Of a stretch of 64,000 bases of DNA, positions 35,702 through 44,795 are shown in pieces. The notes beneath the pieces are model-generated. The model saw only the letters and a program-made list of their open reading frames with translations. It was not told where the DNA came from and made no database searches. The stretch spans positions 496,001 through 560,000 of the forward strand of contig NZ_CP125641.1 in the NCBI RefSeq assembly GCF_030053155.1. Reading direction: 5' to 3'. Each line of letters opens with the position of its first letter. Position 1 is the first letter of the stretch. Source of the DNA: Rhizobium sp. BT03 (GTDB taxonomy: Bacteria > Pseudomonadota > Alphaproteobacteria > Rhizobiales > Rhizobiaceae). A program made the position numbers and the translations under genes.

Positions 35702-37300
35702 CTATTCGGTGATCGACCATTTCTGCGGGTCGGCCTGGTAGGGGCCGCCGCCGGGCGCCGGCGTCCAGACGAAATCCTTCGCCTTGGTCGAGACGATGCC
35801 GTAACGGTTTGCCACCCAGAGCGTCGCCCAGGGCAGGTTGGTGTTCATCACCTTGCAGACGTCCTGGTAGGCCGCATCCCGCTTGGCGCTGTCAGGCTCG
35901 GCAAGCGCGTTGTCGAGTGCCTTGGTGAGATCAGGCATACGAACTCTGGCGACATTCGGTCCGGCCGGAGGGATCTGCTTCTCGTTGAGGCCGACATTGA
36001 TGCTTCCGGCATCCGGCCCGTTCTGCAGCCCGGCGTAAACCATCTGGAACTGGGCAATATCCGGCGTCGCATTGAGCACGATGCTGTTATAGGTTGGCGC
36101 ATCGACGGCGCGCGGAACGACGTTGATGCCGACCTGGGCAAGCATCGCCTGAACGGCGGCAAGGACGTTGGTGGCAAGCGGCGTGGTGTAATAGGTCAAA
36201 AGCGTGATCGGTTTATCGCCGTTGATCTGATCCCAGCCGGCTTCCTTGAGCAGTTGCTTGGCCTTTTCAGGATCGTAGGCATAGGTGTCGATGCCCGGGG
36301 GTATCAGCTGTTCGGCGACGTAGGCGCAGTTGGCCGGCTTGGCCGCGCCGCCATAGAGGCTCTGGATGATGGCATCGCGATTGATCGCATACATCACCGC
36401 CTGGCGGACGCGCACCTCCTTCCAGATCGGGGAATCATGGTTGAAGCCCAGATAGTTGACGACGAAAGAATTGCCTTCGATGACCTTGAAGTCCTTGCTG
36501 TCCTTGAAGGTCGGCACGTCGTTGGAATCGACATAGGTGAACTGGATCTCGCCGGATCGGAGCGCCGCGATCGCCGCGGCCGGGTTGGCGAAATAGCGGT
36601 TGATGACGCGTTCCAGTGCTGGTTTGCCGCCGCGATAATCGCTGTTTGCGGCAAGCTCGACATACTGATCGGAGACGTATTTGGTGAATTTGAACGGTCC
36701 GGTGCCGATCGGCGCGGTGGACCACCAGGTGTTCTTCGCCAGCTGGTCGGCCGGTATCGCGGCGAGCGCATGCTCGGGCAGCATCATCACCTTGGTCATC
36801 GTGTCGAGAAAACTGCTGCTGGGTGCGCTAAGCTTGATGACGACGGTGTGATCGTCCGGCGTCTCGACGGACGATATGCCCTTCAGCCGGGCCGCGAGCA
36901 CCGAGCCGGTTTTCGCATCCGTCGCAAGGCCCAGGGTGAATTTCGCATCCTTGGCGGTAAAGGGCTTGCCATCATGCCATTTGGCGTCGGCGAGCTTGAA
37001 CGTGTAGGTCAGCTGGTCCGGGCTGACCTCGTAGGCGTTCGCCAGCGCGCCGACGACTTTCTGCAGCTTCTCGTCATAGGTGATCAGCGGTTCGTAATAG
37101 ATGCTGAGCCAGGTGAAGCCGGCGGTCGCCGCCAGCGGATTGAAGTTGCCCTGGAAACCTCCCGGACCGACATCGAAGCCGCCGGACAGGGTGGCGGCCT
37201 CAGCCTGGATCGCGGCGCCCGAAACGATAAGAGCCGGAACGGCTGTTGTCGACAGCAGGGCGCCAAGCGCGATGGCGGATAATCTAGACAGTCTTTTCAT
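35702..37300 (-). CDS. Peptide/opine ABC transporter substrate-binding protein (family 5)
   Basis: Periplasmic binding protein of 532 residues, extracellular solute-binding family 5. A signal peptide ends near QAEA. The body shows YEVSPDQLTYTFKLADAKWHDGKPFTAKD (core KWHDGKPFTAKD), the standard family 5 entry motif, and VRQAVMYAINRDAI. GGAGG precedes the ATG at 37300. Its first 17 bases overlap the end of the GntR gene, so regulator and transporter are read from one mRNA. The ligand could be a peptide, opine or sugar acid. Confidence 0.9.
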   Translation of the reverse strand: MKRLSRLSAIALGALLSTTAVPALIVSGAAIQAEAATLSGGFDVGPGGFQGNFNPLAATAGFTWLSIYYEPLITYDEKLQKVVGALANAYEVSPDQLTYTFKLADAKWHDGKPFTAKDAKFTLGLATDAKTGSVLAARLKGISSVETPDDHTVVIKLSAPSSSFLDTMTKVMMLPEHALAAIPADQLAKNTWWSTAPIGTGPFKFTKYVSDQYVELAANSDYRGGKPALERVINRYFANPAAAIAALRSGEIQFTYVDSNDVPTFKDSKDFKVIEGNSFVVNYLGFNHDSPIWKEVRVRQAVMYAINRDAIIQSLYGGAAKPANCAYVAEQLIPPGIDTYAYDPEKAKQLLKEAGWDQINGDKPITLLTYYTTPLATNVLAAVQAMLAQVGINVVPRAVDAPTYNSIVLNATPDIAQFQMVYAGLQNGPDAGSINVGLNEKQIPPAGPNVARVRMPDLTKALDNALAEPDSAKRDAAYQDVCKVMNTNLPWATLWVANRYGIVSTKAKDFVWTPAPGGGPYQADPQKWSITE

Positions 37301-38048
37301 GCGTTCCTCCCATGTTTGAACTTGTCTTGTTATTGGCAATCACCCGGGCAATTCCCTCGTAATGGCGATCCAGGCGCCGGCGCGCCTCCTCCAGATCCTT
37401 TGCCTCGATCGCATCGACGATCGCGGCGTGATCACGCCACGTCGCCATCGGATCGGTATTTTCGAGGTTGACGAAATCCGACGCCTTGTAGAAGGCGAGC
37501 CAGAAGACATCGATCAGCCGTACGAGCGTTTCATTGTCCTGGCAGCGAAACAGCAGCCGGTGGAACAGCTGGTCGTCTGTGGCAAAGGTTTCACCGCGCT
37601 CGGCATGGGCGCGCATTCGATCGACGGTGGCGCGCAGTTCGGCGATGTCCTCCTCGCCGATCACATCGATCGTCTTGCCGATCAATCCCACCTCAAGCGT
37701 GCGCCGGATTTCGAGCACCTCCTCGATCTGACGCAGAGCGCCGCCGAGGCCGTAAGCGAGGTTGTCGAGAAGCGGCTCGAAGGAAAAGGCCTTCACGAAG
37801 ATGCCGACGCCGCGCCGCGTCTCCAGCACGCCGAGCGATTCCAGCGCCTTGATACCCTCCCGCAGCGAATTGCGGCTGACGCCGAGCTGGGTGGCAAGCT
37901 CGCCTTCCGCCGGAAGCAGGGTTCCGGGCGCTAGCCCATTGTCGTCGATATAGGCGCGCAGACTTTCCTGCACCGAGACATGCAGCAGGGGTGCGCGCGT
38001 CAGCGGCTTCATCGATTTCAATGTCATGCCGGGGTCGCTTTCTCGCAT
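37284..38048 (-). CDS. GntR-family regulator (FadR/FCD subfamily)
   Basis: Regulator of 254 residues: an N-terminal winged helix (LPAEGELATQLGVSRNSLREG, about 45-65) and a C-terminal FCD ligand domain with the metal-binding residues of the family likely in DQLFHRLLF and WRDHAAIVDAI. The ATG at 38048 lies about 14 bases after the predicted transcription start; ATGs at 38027 and 38012 are alternatives. First gene of the operon gntR-SBP-dppB-dppC-dapA-dppD-dppF-dapA. It probably controls its own promoter. Confidence 0.87.
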   Translation of the reverse strand: MRESDPGMTLKSMKPLTRAPLLHVSVQESLRAYIDDNGLAPGTLLPAEGELATQLGVSRNSLREGIKALESLGVLETRRGVGIFVKAFSFEPLLDNLAYGLGGALRQIEEVLEIRRTLEVGLIGKTIDVIGEEDIAELRATVDRMRAHAERGETFATDDQLFHRLLFRCQDNETLVRLIDVFWLAFYKASDFVNLENTDPMATWRDHAAIVDAIEAKDLEEARRRLDRHYEGIARVIANNKTSSNMGGTHEKTV

Positions 38049-38068
38049 CGCCGATAAAGGATGCCTGT

Positions 38069-38097
38069 TACATATATACTTGTAGGATATCTGTCAA
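38069..38097 (-). promoter_or_regulatory. Promoter and GntR operator of the peptide/opine ABC operon
   Basis: On the minus strand TTGACA (38097-38092) and TATGTA (38074-38069) are 17 bases apart. The spacer holds ATATCCTACAAGTATAT (38090-38074), an imperfect 17-bp palindrome with ATAT.CT...AG.ATAT symmetry, suited to a GntR dimer. The first codon of the regulator follows closely. Confidence 0.55.
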
Positions 38098-38297
38098 ATG
38101 GTCAGGCTGCTCACGGTGCATCGGGCGTCGGCGCTTCAGCCGCATCGCTTGTGAAAACAGCGTCCCGGCGCGAGCAATGTCCACTTCAATGTCTGGATTT
38201 ATGCGGCTGAAGCACAAGGCCGACACCGGGCCGAGCCTTAGAGATGCGTGCAACCTGTTCGGGAGTGCCGAAAGCTGCGGATTTCATCGACAAAAGG

Positions 38298-38312
38298 TGA
38301 CTAAAATAATCA
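38298..38312. promoter_or_regulatory. RirA iron-responsive operator upstream of the TonB receptor
   Basis: TGA-CTAAAATAA-TCA matches the IRO consensus TGA-N9-TCA bound by RirA, the iron-sulfur repressor that replaces Fur for iron uptake genes in Rhizobium. It lies about 70 bases before the receptor start, in a 330-base gap shared with the divergent GntR operon, so the receptor should be repressed when iron is plentiful. Confidence 0.7.
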
Positions 38313-38379
38313 TCTTATGTTGACAATGCCCTGTTCGCTCCATAGGTTCCGCGCGCATCTGTGACGTAGGGACCAAGTG

Positions 38380-40551
38380 ATGGCGCGTGCTTTTTTGAAT
38401 GTTTCTAATAATCTACCGCGAATTTATAGAGAGAGCCTATTTGCCACGACGGCGGTCGTTCTGATCGGTATTGCAGCATCGCCGGCTTACGCTCAGAGCG
38501 CTTCCGCAGGCGATACCGCGACGACGCTGGAGCCGATCGTCATCCAGGGTGCAGCCTCTGATAGCAAGACCGACCGGACGTCGGTCACCGCCAAGAACAG
38601 CGCGGGCGCGACCAAGATCAGCACGCCGCTCGTCGAAACGCCGCGTTCGATCTCCGTCACGACCGAGAAGGAAATCGAGCAACGCGGCGCGCAGTCGGTC
38701 ATCGAGGCGGTGCGTTACACAGCCGGCGTGACCACAGGAACGAGCGGCTTCGATCCGCGTTTCGACCAAATCTATATTCGCGGCTACAACGCCACGACGG
38801 TCGGCGACTATCGTGACGGATTGCGCCAACCCTACATCAATTACGGTATGTTCCGCACCGACCCCTATCAGTTGCAGCGCGTCGAGGTGATCAAGGGGCC
38901 GGTCTCCGTTCTCTACGGCTCGGGATCGCCGGGCGGCCTGGTCAACAAGATATCGAAGCTTCCGACCGAAGAGCCGATCCGCGAAGTCGGCATTACCTAC
39001 GGCACCAAGGACCGGGTGCAGGGAATGTTCGATTTCGGCGGACCGATCAGCGAAGACAACGACGACTTTCTCTACCGCATCGTCGGCCTTGCCCGCCGCG
39101 GCGATACCAATTTCGATATTGCCGACGACCGCTATTTCCTGGCGCCGTCCTTCACCTGGAAGCCAGACGAGGGCACGTCTCTGACGGTGTATGGTCTGGC
39201 GCAGGCGGACGAAACCGACGCCAATGTCGGCGCGATCACGACCGTGGATGGCAGGATTCTCGATATCAGACAGAGCGATCCCGATTATGACTATCAGAAG
39301 ATCAAGCAGCAGCAGGTCGGCTATCAGTTCGAGCATGAATTCGACAACGGCCTGACCTTCCGGCAGAACCTGCGTTATTCGCATCTCGATCTCAGGGCCC
39401 GCTACCTCGGCGTTACCAGCTGGACCGGGACCGTCGCGCATCGCGGCACGAATGCGATCCGCGACGAAATGAACGTGTTCCAGGTCGACAATCAGCTCGA
39501 GGCGAAATTCGATACGGGTCCGCTTGCGCATACGATGCTGTTCGGGCTCGACTACACCAATCTCAAGTCGAGCTTTGGCTATGGCTTCGGAGCCGCCGAT
39601 CCGGCATTCGACTTCGATATCGCCAATCCGACTTACGGAGTCTCGGGTTCTACGCCGGACTATAATTTCTTGGCTTCCGATGCCGATATGCGGCAGGTCG
39701 GCATCTACGCCATGGACCAGGTCGAGGTCGGAAACTGGCGCTTCAACTTCGGCGGCCGGCAGACCTGGGTGAACCAGACGCGAGATTCGACCTTGCCCAC
39801 GGTCAGCTCGGAGGATGTCGACAAGAACGCCTTCTCCGTACAGGCCGGCGCACTCTACCTCTTCGACAACGGCATCGCGCCGTTCGTTTCCTACGCGACC
39901 TCCTTCGATCCGGTCACCAACCGGTCGGCCGCCAACACGATTCTTCCGCCGACGAAGGGCGAGCAATACGAAGTCGGCGTGAAATACCAGCCTCCCGGCT
40001 CCGACATCCTGCTATCGGCTGTCGCCTATCACATCGTCGAGCAGAATAAGCCGAGGCTCGCCGACCCGCTGACCTTTGCCTATGACTCCCAGGGCGAAGT
40101 GACCGGAAAGGGTATCGAGCTTGAAGCCCGTGCGGCAATCGCCGACGGCCTCGATATCATTGCGGCCTATACCTACAACGACTCCGAAGTAACGGGGGGT
40201 AACAACGTCGGAAATACGCCGGCCGTCACCCCGACCCATATTGCAAGCCTGTGGGCGAACTACACCTTCCAGGAAAGCAATCCCTTCAACGGTCTGTCGG
40301 TTGGCGCCGGCGTGCGCTACATCGGCGAGACCTGGACGGATGTTGCCAATACCTCGAAAAATCCTGCGACTTTCTATGTCGATGCATCCGCCTCCTATGA
40401 TTTCGGCGCGGTCGACAAGAAATATGAGGGTCTGACGGCAGCCTTCGCCATCCGCAACATCGCCGACGAGCGAGAAACGGTTTGCGAAGAGGGCTTCTGC
40501 TACCTAGGCCAGGGCCGCAACATGACCGGGACGCTGAAGTATCGATGGTAA
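38380..40551 (+). CDS. TonB-dependent ferric siderophore receptor (FhuA-like)
   Basis: Outer-membrane receptor of 723 residues. A signal peptide ends near YAQ. The plug domain runs to about residue 210 with ETPRSISVTTEKEIEQRG, YIRGYNA and VEVIKGPVSVLYGSGSPGG. The 22-strand barrel ends with a terminal Trp (LKYRW), as needed for BAM insertion. It resembles hydroxamate (ferrichrome/FhuA) receptors and lies upstream of a FhuF-like reductase, with fhuB/fhuD beyond, so it is the likely vicibactin receptor. The ATG at 38380 follows a GTG that could also be used. A RirA box lies upstream. Confidence 0.9.
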   Translation: MARAFLNVSNNLPRIYRESLFATTAVVLIGIAASPAYAQSASAGDTATTLEPIVIQGAASDSKTDRTSVTAKNSAGATKISTPLVETPRSISVTTEKEIEQRGAQSVIEAVRYTAGVTTGTSGFDPRFDQIYIRGYNATTVGDYRDGLRQPYINYGMFRTDPYQLQRVEVIKGPVSVLYGSGSPGGLVNKISKLPTEEPIREVGITYGTKDRVQGMFDFGGPISEDNDDFLYRIVGLARRGDTNFDIADDRYFLAPSFTWKPDEGTSLTVYGLAQADETDANVGAITTVDGRILDIRQSDPDYDYQKIKQQQVGYQFEHEFDNGLTFRQNLRYSHLDLRARYLGVTSWTGTVAHRGTNAIRDEMNVFQVDNQLEAKFDTGPLAHTMLFGLDYTNLKSSFGYGFGAADPAFDFDIANPTYGVSGSTPDYNFLASDADMRQVGIYAMDQVEVGNWRFNFGGRQTWVNQTRDSTLPTVSSEDVDKNAFSVQAGALYLFDNGIAPFVSYATSFDPVTNRSAANTILPPTKGEQYEVGVKYQPPGSDILLSAVAYHIVEQNKPRLADPLTFAYDSQGEVTGKGIELEARAAIADGLDIIAAYTYNDSEVTGGNNVGNTPAVTPTHIASLWANYTFQESNPFNGLSVGAGVRYIGETWTDVANTSKNPATFYVDASASYDFGAVDKKYEGLTAAFAIRNIADERETVCEEGFCYLGQGRNMTGTLKYRW

Positions 40552-40554
40552 GGC

Positions 40555-41343
40555 ATGGCCGCAGAGACGAATAGGGCGTCTCGGCGCCCGACTTCGATTG
40601 CCGATTATCCTATCGCCCACCAGGCCGTCTGCCTTGACGGCCTGGTGGGCGATGGCGCGTTTTCCTATTGCCGGGGCAAACTGCTCAGTGTCCCACCGCA
40701 GACGGGCATCGTCGTCGCCTGCAGAGATCTTTGCGACGGGGCAGTCTTTGAAGGGATCATCGCCCGGTATGCGCAAAAATTTCCAGGCGGCGATCGCCGT
40801 GCGATCGTCTCGATGTGGACGCTCTACTATTTCAGCATTCTGACGATTGCCCCCAGCCTGCACATGTTCGTGCACCGGATCGGGCTGCCGTTGCAGATCG
40901 ATCGGCTATCGCTTGTGTGCAACGAAAAGACCGGCGAGCCGGAAGCCTTCGTGATGACTGACAGGCTTGGCGTTACGGCCGATCCGGCGGGGGAGCTGCA
41001 CCGGCTGATGGTCGGCCACGTCGAGCCTGTTGTCGCGGCGATCGCCGCCAATGCCGGTGTCGCTCCGAAGCTGCTCTGGAACAATGTTGCGGCCTATCTC
41101 TCATGGATTCTCAAGGAGATCGCCCATCGCCACGAGCGGGACCTCGTCGAAGGCGGCCTGGCGCTGCTTAACGACGCTGCATGGCCGTGCGGCCGGCGCA
41201 ACCCGATGGTCGGCATGATCCGCACGGCGCGGCAGCAATGCGGCCTCGAATTCGCCCGTCGCAAAGTCTGCTGCCTGCGTTATAACCTGCCGGGCGTTGG
41301 CGGCTGCGGCGAAGCCTGCCCACTGCCGGACGGACGCCATTAA
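40555..41343 (+). CDS. fhuF: FhuF-like siderophore-iron reductase
   Basis: Cytoplasmic [2Fe-2S] protein of 262 residues predicted to release iron from ferric hydroxamates by reduction. The C-terminal cluster motif is RRKVCCLRYNLPGVGGCGEAC; it has the paired Cys, ten residues, then Cys, but three residues before the last Cys, where E. coli FhuF has two. The N-terminal two thirds match the family loosely (MWTLYYFSILTIAPSLHMFV). Its start is four bases after the receptor stop, so they share the RirA-controlled transcript. Confidence 0.78.
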   Translation: MAAETNRASRRPTSIADYPIAHQAVCLDGLVGDGAFSYCRGKLLSVPPQTGIVVACRDLCDGAVFEGIIARYAQKFPGGDRRAIVSMWTLYYFSILTIAPSLHMFVHRIGLPLQIDRLSLVCNEKTGEPEAFVMTDRLGVTADPAGELHRLMVGHVEPVVAAIAANAGVAPKLLWNNVAAYLSWILKEIAHRHERDLVEGGLALLNDAAWPCGRRNPMVGMIRTARQQCGLEFARRKVCCLRYNLPGVGGCGEACPLPDGRH

Positions 41344-41441
41344 ACGTCCAGACCCCGGTCGGGTTAGGGTGGGGGCTGTCATCGGCATGAGTCAAACGGC
41401 CGAACACAAGCCCGCTTGAGACGCCGATTGCCGACCACCCT

Positions 41442-43409
41442 TCATGCCCGCCGGCGCAAAACGATCAACAGCATCGGGGCGCCCACAAGAGCCGAGATCA
41501 ATCCGGCGGGGATCTGGTAGGGGAAAGCGATCATGCGCCCTGTCCAGTCGGCAATGACGAGAAGGGCCGCCCCAATGAGGGCTGCGGCGAAGATCTGGGC
41601 GGCGGGCCGGCGAAGACCGAGCCCGTGGGCAAGGTGCGGCGCCATCAAGCCGACGAAGCTCAAAGGGCCGACGACGAGCGTCGCTGCCGCCGTCATGACC
41701 GCCGAGAGACCGAACAGCACCGCGCGGGCGGGAACGATCCTGAGGCCGAGTTCACTTGCCGTCTCGGTCCCGAGCTGCAGCAGGGCAAGCCAGCGGCTGG
41801 CGAGAAAGGCGGCGGCCAGACAGCCGAGCGCAATCAGAAGGGCGCTTGCGGCCACCGCATTGTCGACGAAATAGGTCGAGCCCGCCATCCAGCGAATGAG
41901 CGCCAGGCCGCGCGGATCGCCGCTCGCGGCAAGGACGCCGATCCCGGCGTCGAGGATCGCGCCGAGGGCGATGCCGGCGAGCAGCACACGGTTCGGGCCG
42001 AAGCCGGAACGCGCGCTCAAGAGGAAAATCAGGGTCAGCACGCCAAGGGCGCCACAGCCGGCAAAGCCAAGCTGGACCGTCAGGCCGGGCGCCGCAAAGA
42101 CAAACATGGCGGCCGCCACGCCGAGCGTCGCTCCTGCCGATACGCCAAGCACCTCGGGGCTTGCCATTTCGTTTCCGGTCAGCCGCTGCAGGATCAGCCC
42201 GGTCACGCCGAGCACGGTTCCGGCCCCGAATGCGGCGGCGACCCGCGGCAGCCGAAGGGGAAGGATTTCGTCCCACGAAGCGGCCGGCAGCCATGCCCAG
42301 GCGCCGTCGGGTGCGCGGCCGAAGAAGATCGCGGCAGTCGCCAATGCGATGACCAGGACGAGCAGAGCAGCGAAGGATGCCGTTCTGTTGTTCATTATAT
42401 GTTGGGGTGACGGCAGGCCGGGCAGCGCGCGCGAAGCCGTGGCGAGACGTGGGAGAAGAGCGATCAGGATCGGGCCGCCGAGCAGTGCCGTCACCGCCCC
42501 GGTCGGGACGAAGTCGCCCGGAGCGGCAAGCTTGATCGCCTGATCCGTCAGGAGCAGAAGGCCGGCGCCTGCAATGGGCGACCAGATCAGCTGGCTGAGA
42601 ATTCGCCTGGCGCCGGCGAGCCGCACGATCTGCGGGGCGACCAGCCCGATGAAGCCGATGACGCCGACGGCGCTGGTGACGAAGGCGCTGAGCGCGATGG
42701 CAATCGCTAGCATGAAACCGCGGGCCCATTTGATCGGCAGGCCGAGGCTCGTTGCGCCGGCATCGCCAATCTGGCTCAGCGCCAGGGGTCTCGTGGCCAG
42801 AAGAGCAAGCGCCGCCAGCAGCGCCACCTTCGGCAGCAGCGACGCCGGGATCGCCCAGCTCTGCTGCGACAGCGATCCGGCGCCCCAGATGAAAATCCCG
42901 GAGAGATATTGATCGTTCATCAGCACCAGGATGGCCGCCGCCGCCCCGCACCAGAGACCGACGATCATGCCCGACAGGATGAGGGAAAAGGGCGAAAAAC
43001 CGTGCCGGGCGCTGATCGAAAAGATGGCGGCGGCGGCAGCGGCACTGCCGGCAAGCGCGGCGGCGTCCCGGCCCCATCCCGTGAGCGACGGGATGGCGAG
43101 CATCACGGAAACCAGCGCCAGATTGGCGCCGGTGGAAATGCCGAGCGTCGTCGGCGAGGCCAGCGGATTGCGCAGCACCTGTTGCAGGATCGTGCCGGAG
43201 AGCGCGAGTGCGGCGCCGGCAATGAGGGCTGTCGCCATGCGCGGCAGCGTCGAATAGAGGAAGAGAAGGCGCTCGGCATCATAACCGCCGGACGCCGCCT
43301 TAAGATGCGGCAGTGCCGCCAAAATCTCCCTTCCGGCAAGGGCCAATCCGGAAAAGAGCAGGAGGCCCGCAAGTGCGGGCGCGCCGAAGTGCGAAAATCT
43401 GGCCTTCAT
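41442..43409 (-). CDS. fhuB: Fused ferric hydroxamate permease FhuB
   Basis: Inner-membrane permease of 655 residues made of two FecCD-type halves joined in one chain, like E. coli FhuB. Each half has the GTVLGVTGLILQ / GAALALSGTILQQVLRNPLASP type motif and the GFIGLVAPQIVRL / SFVGLMAPHLAHG ATPase-contact loop. Its start overlaps the fhuD stop by four bases. It needs an ATPase (FhuC), but no such gene is in the operon or elsewhere in the window. Confidence 0.92.
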   Translation of the reverse strand: MKARFSHFGAPALAGLLLFSGLALAGREILAALPHLKAASGGYDAERLLFLYSTLPRMATALIAGAALALSGTILQQVLRNPLASPTTLGISTGANLALVSVMLAIPSLTGWGRDAAALAGSAAAAAAIFSISARHGFSPFSLILSGMIVGLWCGAAAAILVLMNDQYLSGIFIWGAGSLSQQSWAIPASLLPKVALLAALALLATRPLALSQIGDAGATSLGLPIKWARGFMLAIAIALSAFVTSAVGVIGFIGLVAPQIVRLAGARRILSQLIWSPIAGAGLLLLTDQAIKLAAPGDFVPTGAVTALLGGPILIALLPRLATASRALPGLPSPQHIMNNRTASFAALLVLVIALATAAIFFGRAPDGAWAWLPAASWDEILPLRLPRVAAAFGAGTVLGVTGLILQRLTGNEMASPEVLGVSAGATLGVAAAMFVFAAPGLTVQLGFAGCGALGVLTLIFLLSARSGFGPNRVLLAGIALGAILDAGIGVLAASGDPRGLALIRWMAGSTYFVDNAVAASALLIALGCLAAAFLASRWLALLQLGTETASELGLRIVPARAVLFGLSAVMTAAATLVVGPLSFVGLMAPHLAHGLGLRRPAAQIFAAALIGAALLVIADWTGRMIAFPYQIPAGLISALVGAPMLLIVLRRRA

Positions 43410-44275
43410 CGGGCTGAAGTCTCCAGCGTATCGACGACCAGGGTCGAAAACCGCAGCGCCTCCTGAACCATTCCGAACATCAGAACGCCTGGAATGACCG
43501 AGATACGCTGCCGCCTGACAAAGGGAAGACCGGTCCAGAGCGGGCTTTCGGAAAGCTGCGTCAGGACGTCGGGTGGAAGCAGCGGCGAAACGATGATCAG
43601 ATGCGCGTCTTCGCCGAGTTCGGCGAGCTGTTCCAGGCCGACCGTTTGAAATCCCCAGTAACTGGCCTCGCCCTTCCAGGCATTCTCAAGGCCGATGCGC
43701 TTCATGGCGCCGCTGAAAAGCCCGGGGCCGCCATAGATGCGCGCATGCCTGTTGTCGATGAAGTTGATGACGGCAACCGGAGGCGCCGACAGGTTTTTTG
43801 TCCGCCCGCGCAACCGATCGAACGTGGCATCGGCATGGGACAGAAATGCCTTTGCTTGCTCTGCCCGTCCGATCATCGTGCCGAGCCGCAGCGTTTCGGC
43901 GTAGGAACAGGTTAGCGCCTCGTTGTGCTCGGCGTAAATGGTGAACCGCTCCACCGGTGCGATCCGCGACAGTTTATCGTCCAGTGCCGCAAGGAAAGGG
44001 GTGCTCAGAATGAGCGATGGCCGGATGCTGGTCAGGACCTCGAGATTGATCTCCGACGTGGTGCCGAGATCGACGACGCCGGCCGGCATCGTCGGTTCGA
44101 CCACCCATTCCCCCCAGTTTCTCAGGGAAACGACGGCGCGCGGCGTCTGGCCGAGCGCCAGCATCGTCGAGGCCAGTCCGTAATCGAGCGAAACGACGCC
44201 GCCATCGCCGGCGCGCACGGTTGCGGGTGCGCCGGTCATTGCCAGCGCGCCGAGCAGAAAGTCTCGTCGTCTCAA
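43406..44275 (-). CDS. fhuD: Ferric hydroxamate-binding protein FhuD
   Basis: Periplasmic binding protein of 289 residues, with a twin-arginine type signal (RRRDFLLGALAMTG) and the class III fold expected for FhuD. ALGQTPRAVVSL and VDLGTTSEINLEVLTSIRPSLIL are typical of the first lobe. The start is a TTG whose last bases form the stop of the acetyltransferase gene upstream, so translation is coupled; the signal peptide begins right there, which supports the TTG. It delivers the ferric siderophore to FhuB. Confidence 0.88.
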   Translation of the reverse strand: MRRRDFLLGALAMTGAPATVRAGDGGVVSLDYGLASTMLALGQTPRAVVSLRNWGEWVVEPTMPAGVVDLGTTSEINLEVLTSIRPSLILSTPFLAALDDKLSRIAPVERFTIYAEHNEALTCSYAETLRLGTMIGRAEQAKAFLSHADATFDRLRGRTKNLSAPPVAVINFIDNRHARIYGGPGLFSGAMKRIGLENAWKGEASYWGFQTVGLEQLAELGEDAHLIIVSPLLPPDVLTQLSESPLWTGLPFVRRQRISVIPGVLMFGMVQEALRFSTLVVDTLETSAR

Positions 44276-44763
44276 AGCGTCGTCTCACCTGCCTGAACAC
44301 CGGCGAGCGGCTTGACCATGAACAGGCACGGGTGATCCTCGTGCCACAGCTTTGCTAAGACCTCCGCCCTGATAAAGCCGTTCCGGTCATAGAAGCGCCG
44401 CGTCGCCTCGAATTGCGGTTCCTCGCGGTCGCGCGGGGCGAGCGTCTTGACCGTCAGCAACCGGGCACCCGCTTCATGGCCGAAACGTTCGGCTTCGTCG
44501 ATGAGATGACGTCCGGCGCCGCGGCCGTGATGTTCAGGCCGGGTCGCGATCAGTGCGATTTCGACGGCGCCGGGCAGGTGCGGCTTCAAGGCCATCAGCG
44601 CGGTGACGACATCGGCTTCGATATAGCCGAACACCGGCAGCTCTTCGATCGCCTGGGCACTCGCTTCGATGACCTCGGGTTCGGAAAACCAGTCGGGCAA
44701 AGCCCCCATGATCGATCGGCAGAGCTCCGCCTTGCCCGTCAGGATCTCAACTGTCCTTCCCAT
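44272..44763 (-). CDS. vbsC: GNAT acetyltransferase, candidate VbsC
   Basis: N-acetyltransferase of 163 residues. The acetyl-CoA loop is visible as RPEHHGRGAGRHLIDEA, followed by the ARRFYDRNGFI strand-turn of GNAT proteins. In the published vicibactin pathway VbsC acetylates the alpha-amino group of the hydroxyornithine unit, is iron-regulated and does not need RpoI. This gene is next to rpoI, has a RirA box in its promoter and no RpoI-type promoter, which fits. The assignment rests on family and position; a general GNAT enzyme is possible. Confidence 0.6.
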   Translation of the reverse strand: MGRTVEILTGKAELCRSIMGALPDWFSEPEVIEASAQAIEELPVFGYIEADVVTALMALKPHLPGAVEIALIATRPEHHGRGAGRHLIDEAERFGHEAGARLLTVKTLAPRDREEPQFEATRRFYDRNGFIRAEVLAKLWHEDHPCLFMVKPLAGVQAGETTL

Positions 44764-44795
44764 TTTTTCTCGCTTTCACTCCGTCGATTTAAACT

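Noticed and set aside
35546..37282. 578-residue plus-strand frame opposite the family 5 binding protein
   Set aside because: Antisense shadow without motifs.
38049..38376. Gap before the TonB receptor considered as a riboswitch or small RNA
   Set aside because: The visible features are explained by the GntR promoter/operator and the RirA box; no conserved RNA structure was recognised.
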